From NCBI GenBank assembly GCA_024803745.1, contig JANJXV010000025.1, forward strand, positions 17,610,610 to 17,674,609: a stretch of DNA of 64,000 nucleotides, given 5' to 3'. The DNA comes from Megascapheus bottae. Its lineage: Eukaryota; Chordata; Mammalia; Rodentia; Geomyidae. The stretch's first letter is position 1. Every line of letters starts with the position of its first letter. A program made the translations under genes and the position numbers. Below are positions 31,886 to 43,100 of the stretch, piece after piece. The notes beneath the pieces are model-generated. The model was not told where the DNA came from and made no database searches. It saw nothing but the letters and a program-made list of their open reading frames with translations.

Positions 31886-32117
31886 TGCTTTCTTGTTAAG
31901 ACCCATATAATCTCAGCCCCAAATCCACCCCCTTGTACAACCTCCATACCCAAGAGAAAGAAAGTCTTTGCCTCTTGCTGCTCTTCAAACAGTCCTCGCC
32001 TACGGAAGATCCAATCTGGCCTATTTCCTCTCCCCTCCAGTTTTCCCTCCATCTCCTAAAAGGTCTGTCACTTTTTACACATGTGGCCTGATATCCAGCA
32101 GGCATTCAATATATGTT

Positions 32118-32225
32118 TGGAGAAGTGGCGGTGTGGCTCAAGAGTAGAGGGCCAACCTCGAATGAAAAAAAGCAAAGTGTAAAAGTGAGGCCCTGAGTTC
32201 AAGGCCCAGGAACAGAACAACAATG
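32118..32225 (+). mobile_element. Isolated SINE right monomer
   Basis: GAAGTGGCGGTGTGGCTCAAG through CTGAGTTCAAGGCCCAGG without a head. Confidence 0.65.
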
Positions 32226-32419
32226 ACACATTCAGTAAAGGAGGAAGAGTCAGGCCTAAGATCAAATAACCCAGCCATCCTTTGAGCACAGCTAAGGAGG
32301 GAAGGAATGAGGAACGTTTAGCACCCAGGGACCAGGCCACTGAGGGCTGGGCGGAAGTGAAGCCTGAGACTAGGCCACAGCCTTGCTCCATTTCTTTTCT
32401 CTCTCTCTCTTTCTTTAGA

Positions 32420-32600
32420 TTGTACTTTTTTCGCTATTATGGAGGTGATGTACAGAGGGATTACATTTACATGCATCAGGTAATGAGGACGTTTCTTTCC
32501 CTACACTGTCATCTGTTCCCTCATTCTCTCCCATCTCCACCCACAAGTTGTACAATTCACTTCCATCCATGTCCAGTGCACTTTATCACTGCACTTTTCA
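32420..32600 (-). repeat. Unidentified interspersed repeat, longest copy
   Basis: On the minus strand the copy reads AATGTAATCCCTCTGTACAT at its 3' side, and upstream has a GAGG/GAATGAGGG-type stretch. It is the longest of the related segments and belongs neither to the ID-headed nor to the B1-headed class. Confidence 0.5.
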
Positions 32601-32639
32601 TCCTCTTTCCTTGGATTCTGGGCCTGCCCTGCCCCTTTC

Positions 32640-33100
32640 TTCGATTTTTTTAGTAATCATGGGAATTGGGTACTTGGGCTTGAACTCAGAGCCTGGGCAC
32701 TGCCCCTGAGCTTCTTTTGCTCAGAGTTAACACTCTACTTGAGCCATAGTACCACTTCTGGCTTTTGTATGTGGTACTGGGGAATCGAACCCAGGATTTC
32801 ACGCCTGCTAGGCAAGCACTCTACCACTAAGCCACATTCCCAGCCCATAACCAGAATTGGTTCTAATTGATGATGAATCGAACATCCGTGGTTCATGCCT
32901 GAAATCCTCGCTATTCAGGAGACCAAGATTTGAGGATCATCATTTGAAGCCAGCCATGGCAGAAGAGTCTGTGAGACTCCTATCTCCAATGAACCAACAA
33001 AAAGCCAGAGCTGGAGCTATGGCTCCAGAAAAGTTAAGGGACAATGTTTAAGCCCTGAGTTTAAGCCCTGATATTGGCACAAAATAAATTAAAATATAAA
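32640..33100. mobile_element. Minus ID-headed SINE followed by plus B1-headed SINE
   Basis: Minus copy 32640-32848 ending ATTCCCAGCCC; plus copy 32875-33100, diverged. Confidence 0.78.
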
Positions 33101-33936
33101 CTAAATGAAATGGAAAACCCAGGAATTGGACAGATGCTGATTAAACCAGAGAAATTAAACTCAGGCTAGCAGTACACAGGGCTGGGGAGAGGCTCAGGGA
33201 AAGGTTTTCTTGGTCCTGATTGTAAACAACCTTCTCTCCCTCCCCTCCCCCTCTCCAGACAGTTCTGGAGTAATTGGGAGAGGGGCAGCTGGTTGCACCC
33301 CACCCTCTCTCCTAATCCCAGTCTGTTGATACTCTAAAATTACTTGACACCACCCACTTGTCTCTGATTTACTATTTTAAACCAAATACCTTTTTCCAAA
33401 ACCAAAACCCAGTCCATTTTGAACCAATTAGTTTAATCCCAGAGGCAGAGGCTGTCTGGAAAATCTGGGTGTCTATAAAGAGTTCGGGAGAAATAAGAAT
33501 GGGGATCGGAGGAGAAAAAGAGAGAAAAGAAAAAAGGAAGAGAGATCAGGAAATCATTATTTGGAGCAAGGTCAGCCAGCTCAGCTGGAAAAGGCAATAG
33601 ACTTGGGGAAAGCCAAAAGTACCACTTAGCCAGATTGCCAGATCTTGAGCCAGCGATTGTATGATTACCACCGGATTGGAAAGAAAGAAAAGACAAAAAT
33701 TGAGACATATTTTTGGTCTTGCTCAGGAGCCCAGAACATGCTCATAACTCCAGGAATTTCTGCTCTTTTCTGAAAATGGAAAATATGATCCATGAGAATG
33801 AACTTGAACATTGGACTGTGTGTCTCTTTGCCCAGCCTTGAATCAGGGACAGAATGATGAGCTTCATCTCACCTCCCTCCATGACTGTGCCTCTGAGCAG
33901 CTGGCGACTTTTAATGGTCAAAATAATAAGATGATA

Positions 33937-34147
33937 GGGCTGGGAGTGTGGCCTAGTGGTAGAGTGCTTGCCTAGCATGCACGAAGCCCTGGGTTCGACT
34001 CCTTGGTATCACATACACGAAGGAAGCCAGAAGTGGTGCTGTGGCTCAAGTGGTACAGTGCTAGCCTTGAGAAAGCCCAAGGATAGTGGCCAGGCCTTGA
34101 GTTCAAGCCCCAGGCCTGGCAAAATAATATAATAATAATAATAATAT
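33937..34147 (+). mobile_element. ID-headed SINE with (TAA)n tail
   Basis: Well preserved, B box GGGTTCGACTCC; tail of TAATAATAATAAT. Confidence 0.88.
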
Positions 34148-34322
34148 ATGGTGACTTCACAGTCAAATTCCAGAGCATGCACTTATTGACATCTGCCCTG
34201 GGTTATACTGAGCCTTTAAGTTAGAACAAAGCAAATATATAAGGAAGTAAAAACATCATTGGCAAGAGAATGTAATTCTGTGTGTGGAAGATGTTCTTTC
34301 CAAGATTCATAAAGGAACTATG

Positions 34323-34704
34323 AAGCCTGGCTCCATTTCTCAAATCTGTAATCCTAGATACTTAGGATCACAGTTCAAAGCCAGCCTGGGCAAGAAACTA
34401 CATGAGACTCATGTCCAAAAGCTGGAAGTCGTGCAATGACTCAAGTGGTCTAGTGCTTGCCTTGAGCAAAAGAAGCTCAGAGACAGTAGTAGAGAAAATT
34501 ATAGGGGGGCTGGGAGTTTGGCCTAGTGGTAGAGTGCTTGCCTAGCATGCACGAAGACCCGGGTTCGATTCCTCAGTACCCCACATACATAGCAAAAAGC
34601 TGGAAGTGGTGCTGAGGCTCAAGTGGTAGAGCTCTAGCCTTGAGAAAGTCCAAGGACAGTGCTCAGGCCCTGAGCTCAAGCCCAGGACTGGCAAAAAAAA
34701 AAAA
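34323..34704 (+). mobile_element. B1-headed SINE followed by ID-headed SINE
   Basis: Older B1-headed copy (34323-34490) lacks its 3' end. A young ID-headed copy (34508-34704) has AATTATA on both sides, a short possible target duplication. Confidence 0.8.
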
Positions 34705-35603
34705 AGGAATTATAATTGTGAGAGGCAACTCCCATGAATTAATTAAAAATCCCTCCACCTTTGCACCCTTTGATCAGAATTAATCTCTACAAATCCCTTT
34801 GCAATCATCCACGGGCAGGAGGAAAGAACAGATTCACGGATAACCATCCTGTATGGAAGGCAAATTACGCCTCAAACAAGCACTGTTTTCTAACTATGGT
34901 CTTAAGTTTAAAAAACAAACAAAAACCCAGTCATTCTGGAGACCATTTTGCTCCTGTTCTGTTCCAGTAATAAAGCAATAACTTCTCCGGAATTCCCCCC
35001 AGAGACAAAAACTGAGCGGTCGACCAGGCCATAGCTGTGATTTGGGACTGTCTGAACACCACATACCTTTCTCATCCCAGCCCTCAATTCTCCCTATGTC
35101 ACCTAAAGCCAATGCCTGAAGCCCTGAAGATGGCTAAGATGTACTGAAGTGTTGTCTTCTCATGGCTCCCCTGTATTCAATCTCCATCCTCTTGCCCCAC
35201 ACCCTGTCTGTTTCTTTGGCAAATGGAGGTGAGTAAACTCTTGGACTTTGGGCCTGGGGTGTTAAAACTCGGTATCATGATTACCCTGTATACTATACCT
35301 TACCTTGCTGGTCTAGAGGTCCAAATCGAAAAAAAAAATGCATTTCAAGTAAAAACATTGTAGTTTATTTCTTTTATTTCACCACCATTTATGCTTACAC
35401 ACTGTGATAGACACCTTGCATACATCTTATGGAGCAGGACCAGAAATATACTTTATATTGGTTATTTAATTTTTAGCATCAGATTATCATTATTGTAGAG
35501 ATGGGCAAAACCATGCAAAAAGAAGAGGAAGTACACTTCATTCGTGACACAAAAGGAGCAAATAGTCCAAGCTGTGGGGTTTTACCAATGTTTACTTATG
35601 TTT

Positions 35604-35703
35604 CTCCTTCCTTCCTTCCTTCCCTCCTTCCTTCCCTCCTTCCTTCCCTCCTTCCTTCCCTCCTTCCTTCCCTCCCTCCCTCCTTCCCTTCCTTTCCTTC
35701 CTT
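35604..35703. repeat. (CTTC)n/(CCTT)n microsatellite
   Basis: 100 bp of polypyrimidine tetranucleotides. Confidence 0.93.
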
Positions 35704-35770
35704 TGTTCCTCCTCTCCACCTATCCTGCACATGCGCTCTCTCCCTCTCCCTCGCCCCCACCCCCCCCCCG

Positions 35771-35822
35771 CTGTCTCTCTCTCTCTCTGTCTCTCTCTCT
35801 GTCTCTCTGTCTCTCTCTCTCT
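35771..35822. repeat. (CT)n microsatellite
   Basis: CT run with GT interruptions, preceded by a C10 run; it passes into a minus-strand SINE. Confidence 0.9.
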
Positions 35823-35844
35823 TCTTTCCTTCTTTTTTTTTTGG

Positions 35845-36095
35845 TGCCAGAACTGGGGCTTGAACTCAGAGCCTTAAATTATCACCTGTTTTTTGTTTTG
35901 TTTCTTAAGGCTGGCCTTCTACCATGTAAACCACAGCTCCACTTCTGGCTATTTTTTTTTGGGGGGGGGCTGGTTAATTGCAGATAAGCATCTTGAAGAC
36001 TTTCCTGCCCCGGCTAGGCCTCAAATGACAATCCTTAACTCTGAGCCTCTACAGTAGCTAGGATTATGGGTGTGAGCCATCAGTGCCCAACTTTT
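35845..36095 (-). mobile_element. B1-headed SINE just beyond the CILP 3' end
   Basis: Diverged copy ending GTGAGCCATCAGTGCCCAAC. Confidence 0.75.
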
Positions 36096-36124
36096 GTCTT
36101 CCTTTATCTATTTATTTTTTAAAC

Positions 36125-36370
36125 CCAAAGCACAAAGGGGTCTTTATTTTGTGCTGTTGAGGGCTATGTGCCAATCAGAACCAGGAGACAAGGACAGTAA
36201 GTAATGATATGCGAGAAAAACAACCACCACAACCAAACCAAACCAAACACCAAACCGAAGCAAATGGCACCAAAAGAGATGTGTTTAAATTAACTATGCT
36301 GTCTATCCATCGCACCTGGATGGAGGGGCAGGGGTAGGGGAGGAGGAGGGAGAGGAAGAAACCACAATGC
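36125..36370 (-). other. CILP: CILP 3' UTR
   Basis: About 245 nt from the stop codon to the expected cleavage site. It has a C/T-rich stretch just after the stop and an adenine-poor A/G/T-mixed end. The SINE block at 35845-36095 begins just beyond, so the UTR itself appears repeat-free. Confidence 0.65.
36143..36148 (-). other. CILP: CILP polyadenylation signal AATAAA
   Basis: AATAAA on the minus strand, followed by GACCCC and then sequence suitable for cleavage about 20 nt downstream. It is the first canonical hexamer after the stop codon on this strand. Confidence 0.7.
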
Positions 36371-38742
36371 TTAGCTGCTCACAGGCTGTTGAGCAACTCC
36401 AGAAAATCTCACAGAGGGCCCCCGTCCTTGCCGGCGCTGCCCCCCTCTGCTTGCCCGCTGTTGCCTCCTGGAAGTGGGCACTCTTCCTTGGCCGGTCCCT
36501 GCAGCCGGGGGCCGGGCGGGGATGTTTTGGAGGTACTGGAAAGCACTCTGGCGGCCTACCTGCCTCTCCACACAGTTAAAGGTGAGGGCCACACCCACGT
36601 TGCTCTTCATGATCCTGGAGGAACCATCGGACGTGCCATCAAAACACCGGCCAAGGGCAATCTCTTTGGCCACACGAGGGTCCTGATCGGTGACGGTATA
36701 GATGCCATAGTTATGGCCCAGCGGATCCAGGGGGGCCAGCATGGTGTATTCACTGGTGTCATTATTCACCGCCAACGGAAGATGGTTGACCAGGTACTCG
36801 TGCAGCATGGAGTTTACACTGGCGCGATGGCAGCTTCCCTGGGGAATGACCTTGACCAGTGTGCGATCCACTCGGTCCTGGTCATACAGCATGCCACTAC
36901 ACTTGAACTCTAGACAGGCGGAGGAGACATTGGGCTGGTCCCTGTCTCGTGTACTTTTCACATCCCGGATTCCATACAGCTTCCCCACTGTCTGTCGGTG
37001 TGTGCCCCCCATGTTTCGAGACCGCACATTGACTTCCAGGGGCCCTACAATCTTCACCTTGATATAGCAGGCCCTGAACTCCATTGGCTTGGGCCACCAT
37101 GCCAGATAGTCCTCAGTCCAGCTCATGGGGTCATCTTCGTTGAAGGGCACGGTGTTGTAATCATAGCGATCCCCCTCAATCTGGTAGAAGCGGAAGTGGG
37201 CTGCCGTAGGGGGGGCCTCTTCACAAGCCCGGAGGTTCTCAAAGGCATAGATGGGGCCGTTGGCCTCCTCGGCAGAGCTGGGCCTTGGCTTAGCCATGCG
37301 GATCTGGAAAGCTGTCTTTTTAAGCCGGGCATCTTCGTGGTCTGTCCGGCGGTACTTGAGCCTGTGAAGGAAAGGCTGAGGGACGCCGATGGCACTGGGG
37401 TTGAATTTAGGAGCAGATTCCACTGCTTCCAGTTCCTCCCCGGCCAGGCTTGCCAAGACATAGGCAGAATAGGCATCTGGCGTCTGCTCGTCACAGAAGG
37501 CAGGCAGACAGGCTCCGTTAGGGCCTGTGATGACACTGTCGAAGCGACCCCAGGCTCTGGGATTGGATGAGAAGCCAGCCTGGGGCTCTAGATTGATCAC
37601 AGAGACCACGACCCCCTGAATTTGCTCACTGGGCAAAAACCTTTCACTGCGGTAGGCCCTCACTTTAATGAAACACCTTCGGCTTTCTGGGACATCCAGG
37701 TTAAAGAGCCGCCTCTCCCGGATCTCCATGTTACCTACCAAGAAGGTCCTCTCTTCCCTTTTGTGTCTCCTCCGGCTTTCAAATTTGAAATCCCCCTCCT
37801 CTTCCCACAGCCCCGTGTCTGGGTTGAGTGACCACAGCTTCATGGTGGGCACATGCTGTGGCATCTTGACTTGGGAGGAGTCCAGGTGGACTTTTACTTT
37901 GCCGGCATTGAGTGACTCGGCTGTGGTCTCATCTCTGAAGTCCACCGAGAACATACCGTAGGTGCGCAGGGGCAGCGTGTCCCCCTCCTCTGTGACAAAG
38001 TTCAGATCGCTCTGGACAGCTGTGGCCGTGGAAATGTTCCTGGGATCCAGGAAAGTCACGCTGGCTTGTACTTTGCCCGTGAAGGGTTCCCCGTTCTGTC
38101 GGTAGAAAGTCTCCGAGGGGATTTCCAGTTCAGCCACAGGGTCTTCCCCGTCCACCTCTCCCAGGGGGATGATGTTGGTTTCCATGGCATCCAAAGTGAT
38201 GGGTTCCTTCCGGCGAAGCATCTTGATCTCATGAAATATGGCACTCCCCTTCCGGTTGAAGGGTAGCACTTTGGTAGTGTTGACAAATTTCTGCAACCGG
38301 TCCACAAATGTGAGCACCAACCTCTCAGTGTCGTGGGGGACGTGAAGGGTGAAGGTGCCCTTGTAGCCCGTCATGCTCACACGATGCCTGCCCAGGTACA
38401 CATGGCCAAAGCGCATGGGCTCCCCATTATCCGCAGCACTGACTCGGCCCCGCACGATGCTCCGGGTCTCTGCACACCGTTGGCAGCTGCACTCCGTGGC
38501 CACTTTGGTGGGCAGGGTGTACCCATGGCACTGGATCTCCCGTTCCTCGGTTTTGGAAATACCACAGCAGTTGTCCACTGCATCCCGGCACCGGATCCCG
38601 TTATCCTGATGCCCTGCACACGTCTTCACGGGACAGCGGCCCACATCATAATAGAAGGAGTTGGTGGTGTTCTGGAAGCAGTCGTGGGGCAGCCGGATCA
38701 GGTGGCTCTCGGGGACTGGGTTGCAAGGAGTCTCATGGGGCG
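36371..38742 (-). CDS. CILP: CILP last coding exon 9 (about two thirds of the protein)
   Basis: 2372 nt, acceptor CTCCTCAG|CGCCCC, stop at 36373-36371. It encodes residues 394-1183, including the cysteine-rich CPVKTC/CCGISKTE segment, a second beta domain (RSIVRGRVSAADNG) and the furin-type site RRHKR|EER near residue 722. Beyond that site is the chain once described as a nucleotide pyrophosphohydrolase homologue. The frame is uninterrupted and closely matches CILP throughout. Confidence 0.97.
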
Positions 38743-38979
38743 CTGAGGAGGAAAAGGATGGGGGATGATACGTCAGTCTCCCCTCCCCTCCCTTTCTTTT
38801 GTGACACTGCTAGCCTTTACTGCTCAAGGCTAAGAATGCTCAACTCCTTGATCCACACCCCCTGCTTCTAGCTTTTTAGTGACATCTCACAAACTGCCTG
38901 CCTGGGTTGTCTTCAAGCCCCGAGCCTTAGATCTCAGCTGCCCGAGTAGCTAGGATTACAGCAACTTGGTGTCTAACTC

Positions 38980-39027
<48 letters not shown>

Positions 39028-40087
39028 GCTGAAAGTCACGCTCAAGACATCATACTTACTAGGAAATTTCTTCTACTGTGTCACGTGCCAGCCCTCAAGG
39101 TCGTCTTTCTGTCGTTCTATCTTGTTAGTAACTGTTGCCTGTACCGAGGGCTTAAACTCCAGTCTGAATGTTTGCTCCTCATTTTGGAAATAGAGTCTTA
39201 TAGATTTGTCTGCCTGGGATGACTTTGAACCCGGATCCTCAGATCTCAGCTTCTGGAGTAGTTAGGATTACACAGGTATGAACCACTGGCTTATCCATTT
39301 AGATTACTGTACCAAAGCATTTCGATATTGAACTCATAGTAGTTCACGTTTAAATTATTTCCTTATTTTAATGGACTGATTAATTTGCTTTTATTTTAAA
39401 TTTAAACTGATTTCTCCTTTATACTATAATTAGGGCCATATATATATATACACATATATATGAATTACATCTGCTTATATAAAATATAATGTTATATAGT
39501 AAATGTATAATATATAATATTAAATATAATGTATTATATATAACATGTAGTTATCACCATGTACTGGTGGCTCACACTTGTAATCCTAGCTACGCAGAAG
39601 GCTGAGATCTGAGGAACACAGTTCAAAGCCAGTCCTAGCAGACACGTCCTCATGAGATTCCTCTCTCTAATTAACCACCAGAAAACTAGACGTGGAGTTG
39701 TGGCTTAAAGTGGTAGAGCACTGGCCTTGAAGAAAAGAACTCAGAGACAGTGCCCAGGCCCTGAGTTCAGCCCAACAACTGACAAAAAAAAAAAAAAAAA
39801 TTACACCAGAGGCTGGTGGCTCTGCCTGTAATCCTAGCTTCCTGGAAGCTGAGACCTGAGGATCAAGGTTCAAAGTCAGCACAAAGCAGACAAACCTCTG
39901 AGACTCTAACTCCAGAATCCTTTTCCTGCTAACTCAAGTTGGAAAGAGTCCATGAGACTCTTATCCTCAATTAACCACCCCCAAAATGAAAGTGGAATCG
40001 TGGCTCAAGTAGTAGACTGCCAGTGTTCAGAACAAAAGCTCGGAGATAGAACCCAGGCCCTGAGTTCAAGTCCTAGCCCTAGGACTA

Positions 40088-40129
<42 letters not shown>

Positions 40130-43100
40130 CACTGTGCATGGGGGAGAATGAAGGGGTATATCATTGATGAAAACACATGTACTTATAAACTGATTCGTTG
40201 AATTGAAACTCCTTTATACAACTACTTAAAGATTATAAACATAAAATGTTTTTAATTCCCTGAGGTACCTTGTACCTATAATCCCAGCTACACAAGAAAC
40301 TGAGATCTGAGGATCATAGTTCAAAGCTAGCCCAGACAGAAACATCTATGAAATGATTATCTCTAAGAAAGCCAGGAGGAAAGCTATAGCCTAGGTAATA
40401 GAGCAGCAACCTTGAGCAAAAGAAGCTCAGGGACAGTGCCCAGACCGTGAGTTCAAGCCCCAGGAATCAGCACAAAAAAAAAAAAAGAAAAAAAATACTA
40501 TGTCAAACTTTGCTGAGGCCTCAAATCTGCTTTTTTGTGATCTGACATCTGTTGCTCAACTTTCTTGGAGCCTGGATAATATCCATTAATTCTTCCAATA
40601 CATTCTCTCTTTCTCTGCCTTTTGTTTTGTTTTGTTATGCTTTGTTTGAGCCAATTACTAAGATAATTCTTTTTCCCTCTCTGTTTCCAAAGACAGGTCT
40701 CTGATAGGTCTTTGGCCTTCGTCTCTTGCCCTCCCCCCAAGTTCTCTTCTAGAAGCCAGTTGTAACTGGGTCACACTTCCATATGAAGTCCCCTTTTTCC
40801 CCCTCTCCAGCCCCTGAATCTGCAGCACCTCCACCCCCCGCCCCACGGGCCAGCCTTATTCTCTGCAATGCGGTACCTGAGCTTGAACTCAGGACCTCAC
40901 ACTCTCCCTTGGCTTTTCTGCTCAGTTGGCACTCTACCACTTGAGCCACACCTCCCATATGCAGCTTTTTTTTAATTTTTCCTGCTGGTTAATGGAAGAT
41001 GGAGTCTTGCAGAATTTTCTACCTAGATTGGCTTCAAATGGCAATTCTCCAGGTCTCAGTCTCCTGGGGAGCTAGGATTACAGGCATGAGCCACCACCAG
41101 CACCCAGTGTATAAAGCGGTTTGAAGTCAACAAGTCAGATAAGAAGTATAATGCATCATGATCAATGCCACCCTTTTGCCCAGGTCCTGAGTTTAACCCC
41201 AGGACCAGCATCTACTCCCATCCCCCCACGCCCAATCCCACCTCCCTCGATTGCTATCTCTGTATCCACTCGGGCTGAGCTCTCACCAGCAGTGCGTGGC
41301 AGACGCAGGGTGCCTGGGCAGCAGCCAGGCCTTACCTATGACGGTGAGCTGAGCCACCTGGGATTTCGCCGCCCCTGCATCACTCTGTGCCTTACAAAAG
41401 TACTCTCCAGCCTGGTCCGGCCGCAGCGTCCTCAGGACCAGCTTGCTCTCATGCTTGTAGAGGGAGGGATCCAGCAATGTGTCATTGTGATACCTGCAAG
41501 AGGTGAGAACCGCAGTGGATTGGGAGGGGAGGGTGCAGTCTCCATGGAGACAGTGCCAGGACCAAACAGCTAGGGAGACGATGGAGGCTGAGCTCCTGCA
41601 GAGCTCAGCATCACATGTCATGTGGCTCACCGAAGAACACTGACTGGGCTGGGGGTAAAGGTAATGGGGTCTCGCCAATCCTAACCCCTCTCCCACCCCA
41701 CTTAACCAGCTGTGCATCCTTAGATGTGTGCAGGGCAGAGCCATGGCGGCAGAGACCGGCTGGCAGATCCCAGCTTTGGGAATCCCCATTTTTAAGGGAC
41801 CCCATCCAGGCTGGGCCCCCCCGGGCTCGGCCGCTAACCCTTGTCTGCTGCTTGTTGTTAGTAGCAGCGGGAAGATTATTTAGACTCAGTGGAAAGAAGT
41901 TGATTCCCAAGAAGAGAGCTGGCAGGGCGGCTGCGGCCTACACACCAGAAGTACTTGTCTGGGCTGGGCTTGCCCGTGGCTCTGCAGCACAGCGACGCGC
42001 TCTGCCCGGCTCGGCGAGCTTTGCTCACGGGGCTCAGCACGATGTAAGGCGTCTCTGCGACAGAAGATGGGAAACATTTAGTTGTTGTTTGTTTGATGCC
42101 AGTACTGGGGCTTGAACTCAAAACCTGGCCACTGTCCCTGAGCTGCTTTTTTTGCTCAATTTTTTTTTTTTTTTGCCAGTCCTGGGCTTGAGCTCAGGGC
42201 CTGAGCACTGTCCTTGGACTTTCTCAAGGCTAGAGCTCTACCACTTGAGCCTCAGCACCACTTCTGGCTTTTTTCTATGTATGTGGTACCGAGGAATCGA
42301 ACCCGTGTCCTCGTGCATGCTAGGCAAGCACTCTACCACTAGGCCAAACTATTCTTTTTTATCTTGTTCTTTTGGGGGGGGTTAGTTGGAGGTAAGAATC
42401 TCATGGACTTTCCCGTCTTGTCTGGCTTCAGATCTCAATCCCCAGGTCTCAGCTTCTGAGTCGCTACGGTTTTAGACCTGAGCTTATTTCTAGAGGAACT
42501 GGAGCAGAGTGGAGTTTTCCTGATCTCCCTCATCTCGGAACCTTCTTGTGGGGCGTCTCAGGCATTAACTGAGCCGGGCAGTGGAAACCTCGTGTCAGCC
42601 ATGGCTCCTGGGACAGAACCGGCTGTTTGAATAGTGTCACACTCACACTTTGCTGCTTCTGGTAGAATTTTTTTTTTCCAGTCTGTGCCATTTTGAGCTT
42701 CCCCACTCCCCCCCTTACGATCTCCAAACCTGCCCTTTCATTGTCATTATAGATTCAGATGAGGTCACCAGCAAGGGGAGGGGAGGGGGAGAGCAGTGGC
42801 TCATGCCTGTAATCCCAACTACTCAGAAGGCTGAAAGCTAAGGATCACAGTTCAAAGCCCCATGCAGGAAAGACAGTGAGACTCTACATGGCCAATGAAG
42901 CAGCAAAAAAGATGAAAGCAGAGGTGTGGTTCAAGTAGTAAAGCACCAGCCCTGAGCAAGAAAGTGATAGGAAAGCATTCAGGCCCTGAGTTCAAGCCCC
43001 AGTGCTGGCATGTGCACACATGCACTCACACACATGGTGACTAGGGAAGAGTTTCATACATGAGGGATCAAGATCTATCAATATTTGGGGAAAGAATACA

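Larger units (their letters stand above)
21291..36119. other. Intergenic region between CLPX promoter and CILP 3' end
   Basis: About 15 kb with no exon that I recognise. Listed SINEs, microsatellites and one LTR-like block account for perhaps two thirds. Tracts at 22690-23260, 23800-24240, 24500-24970, 25880-26240, 26480-26740, 27850-28100, 30700-30850, 31515-31840, 31880-32110, 33100-33930 and 34705-35600 look single-copy without recognisable content. Confidence 0.8.
38743..41335 (-). other. CILP: CILP intron 8
   Basis: 2.6 kb intron. Contents: two degraded minus-strand SINE fragments, a GT repeat (38982-39026), an AT-rich tract with (TA)n-like sequence at 39430-39550, and four plus-strand SINEs up to 40495. 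A degraded minus-strand SINE lies at 40860-41108. Confidence 0.85.

Noticed and set aside
35501..35987. Plus-strand frames rich in Leu/Pro/Ser
   Set aside because: They are translations of polypyrimidine microsatellites and an inverted SINE.
36389..38746. Several 60-190-codon plus-strand frames across CILP exon 9
   Set aside because: These are antisense shadows of the real minus-strand coding exon.
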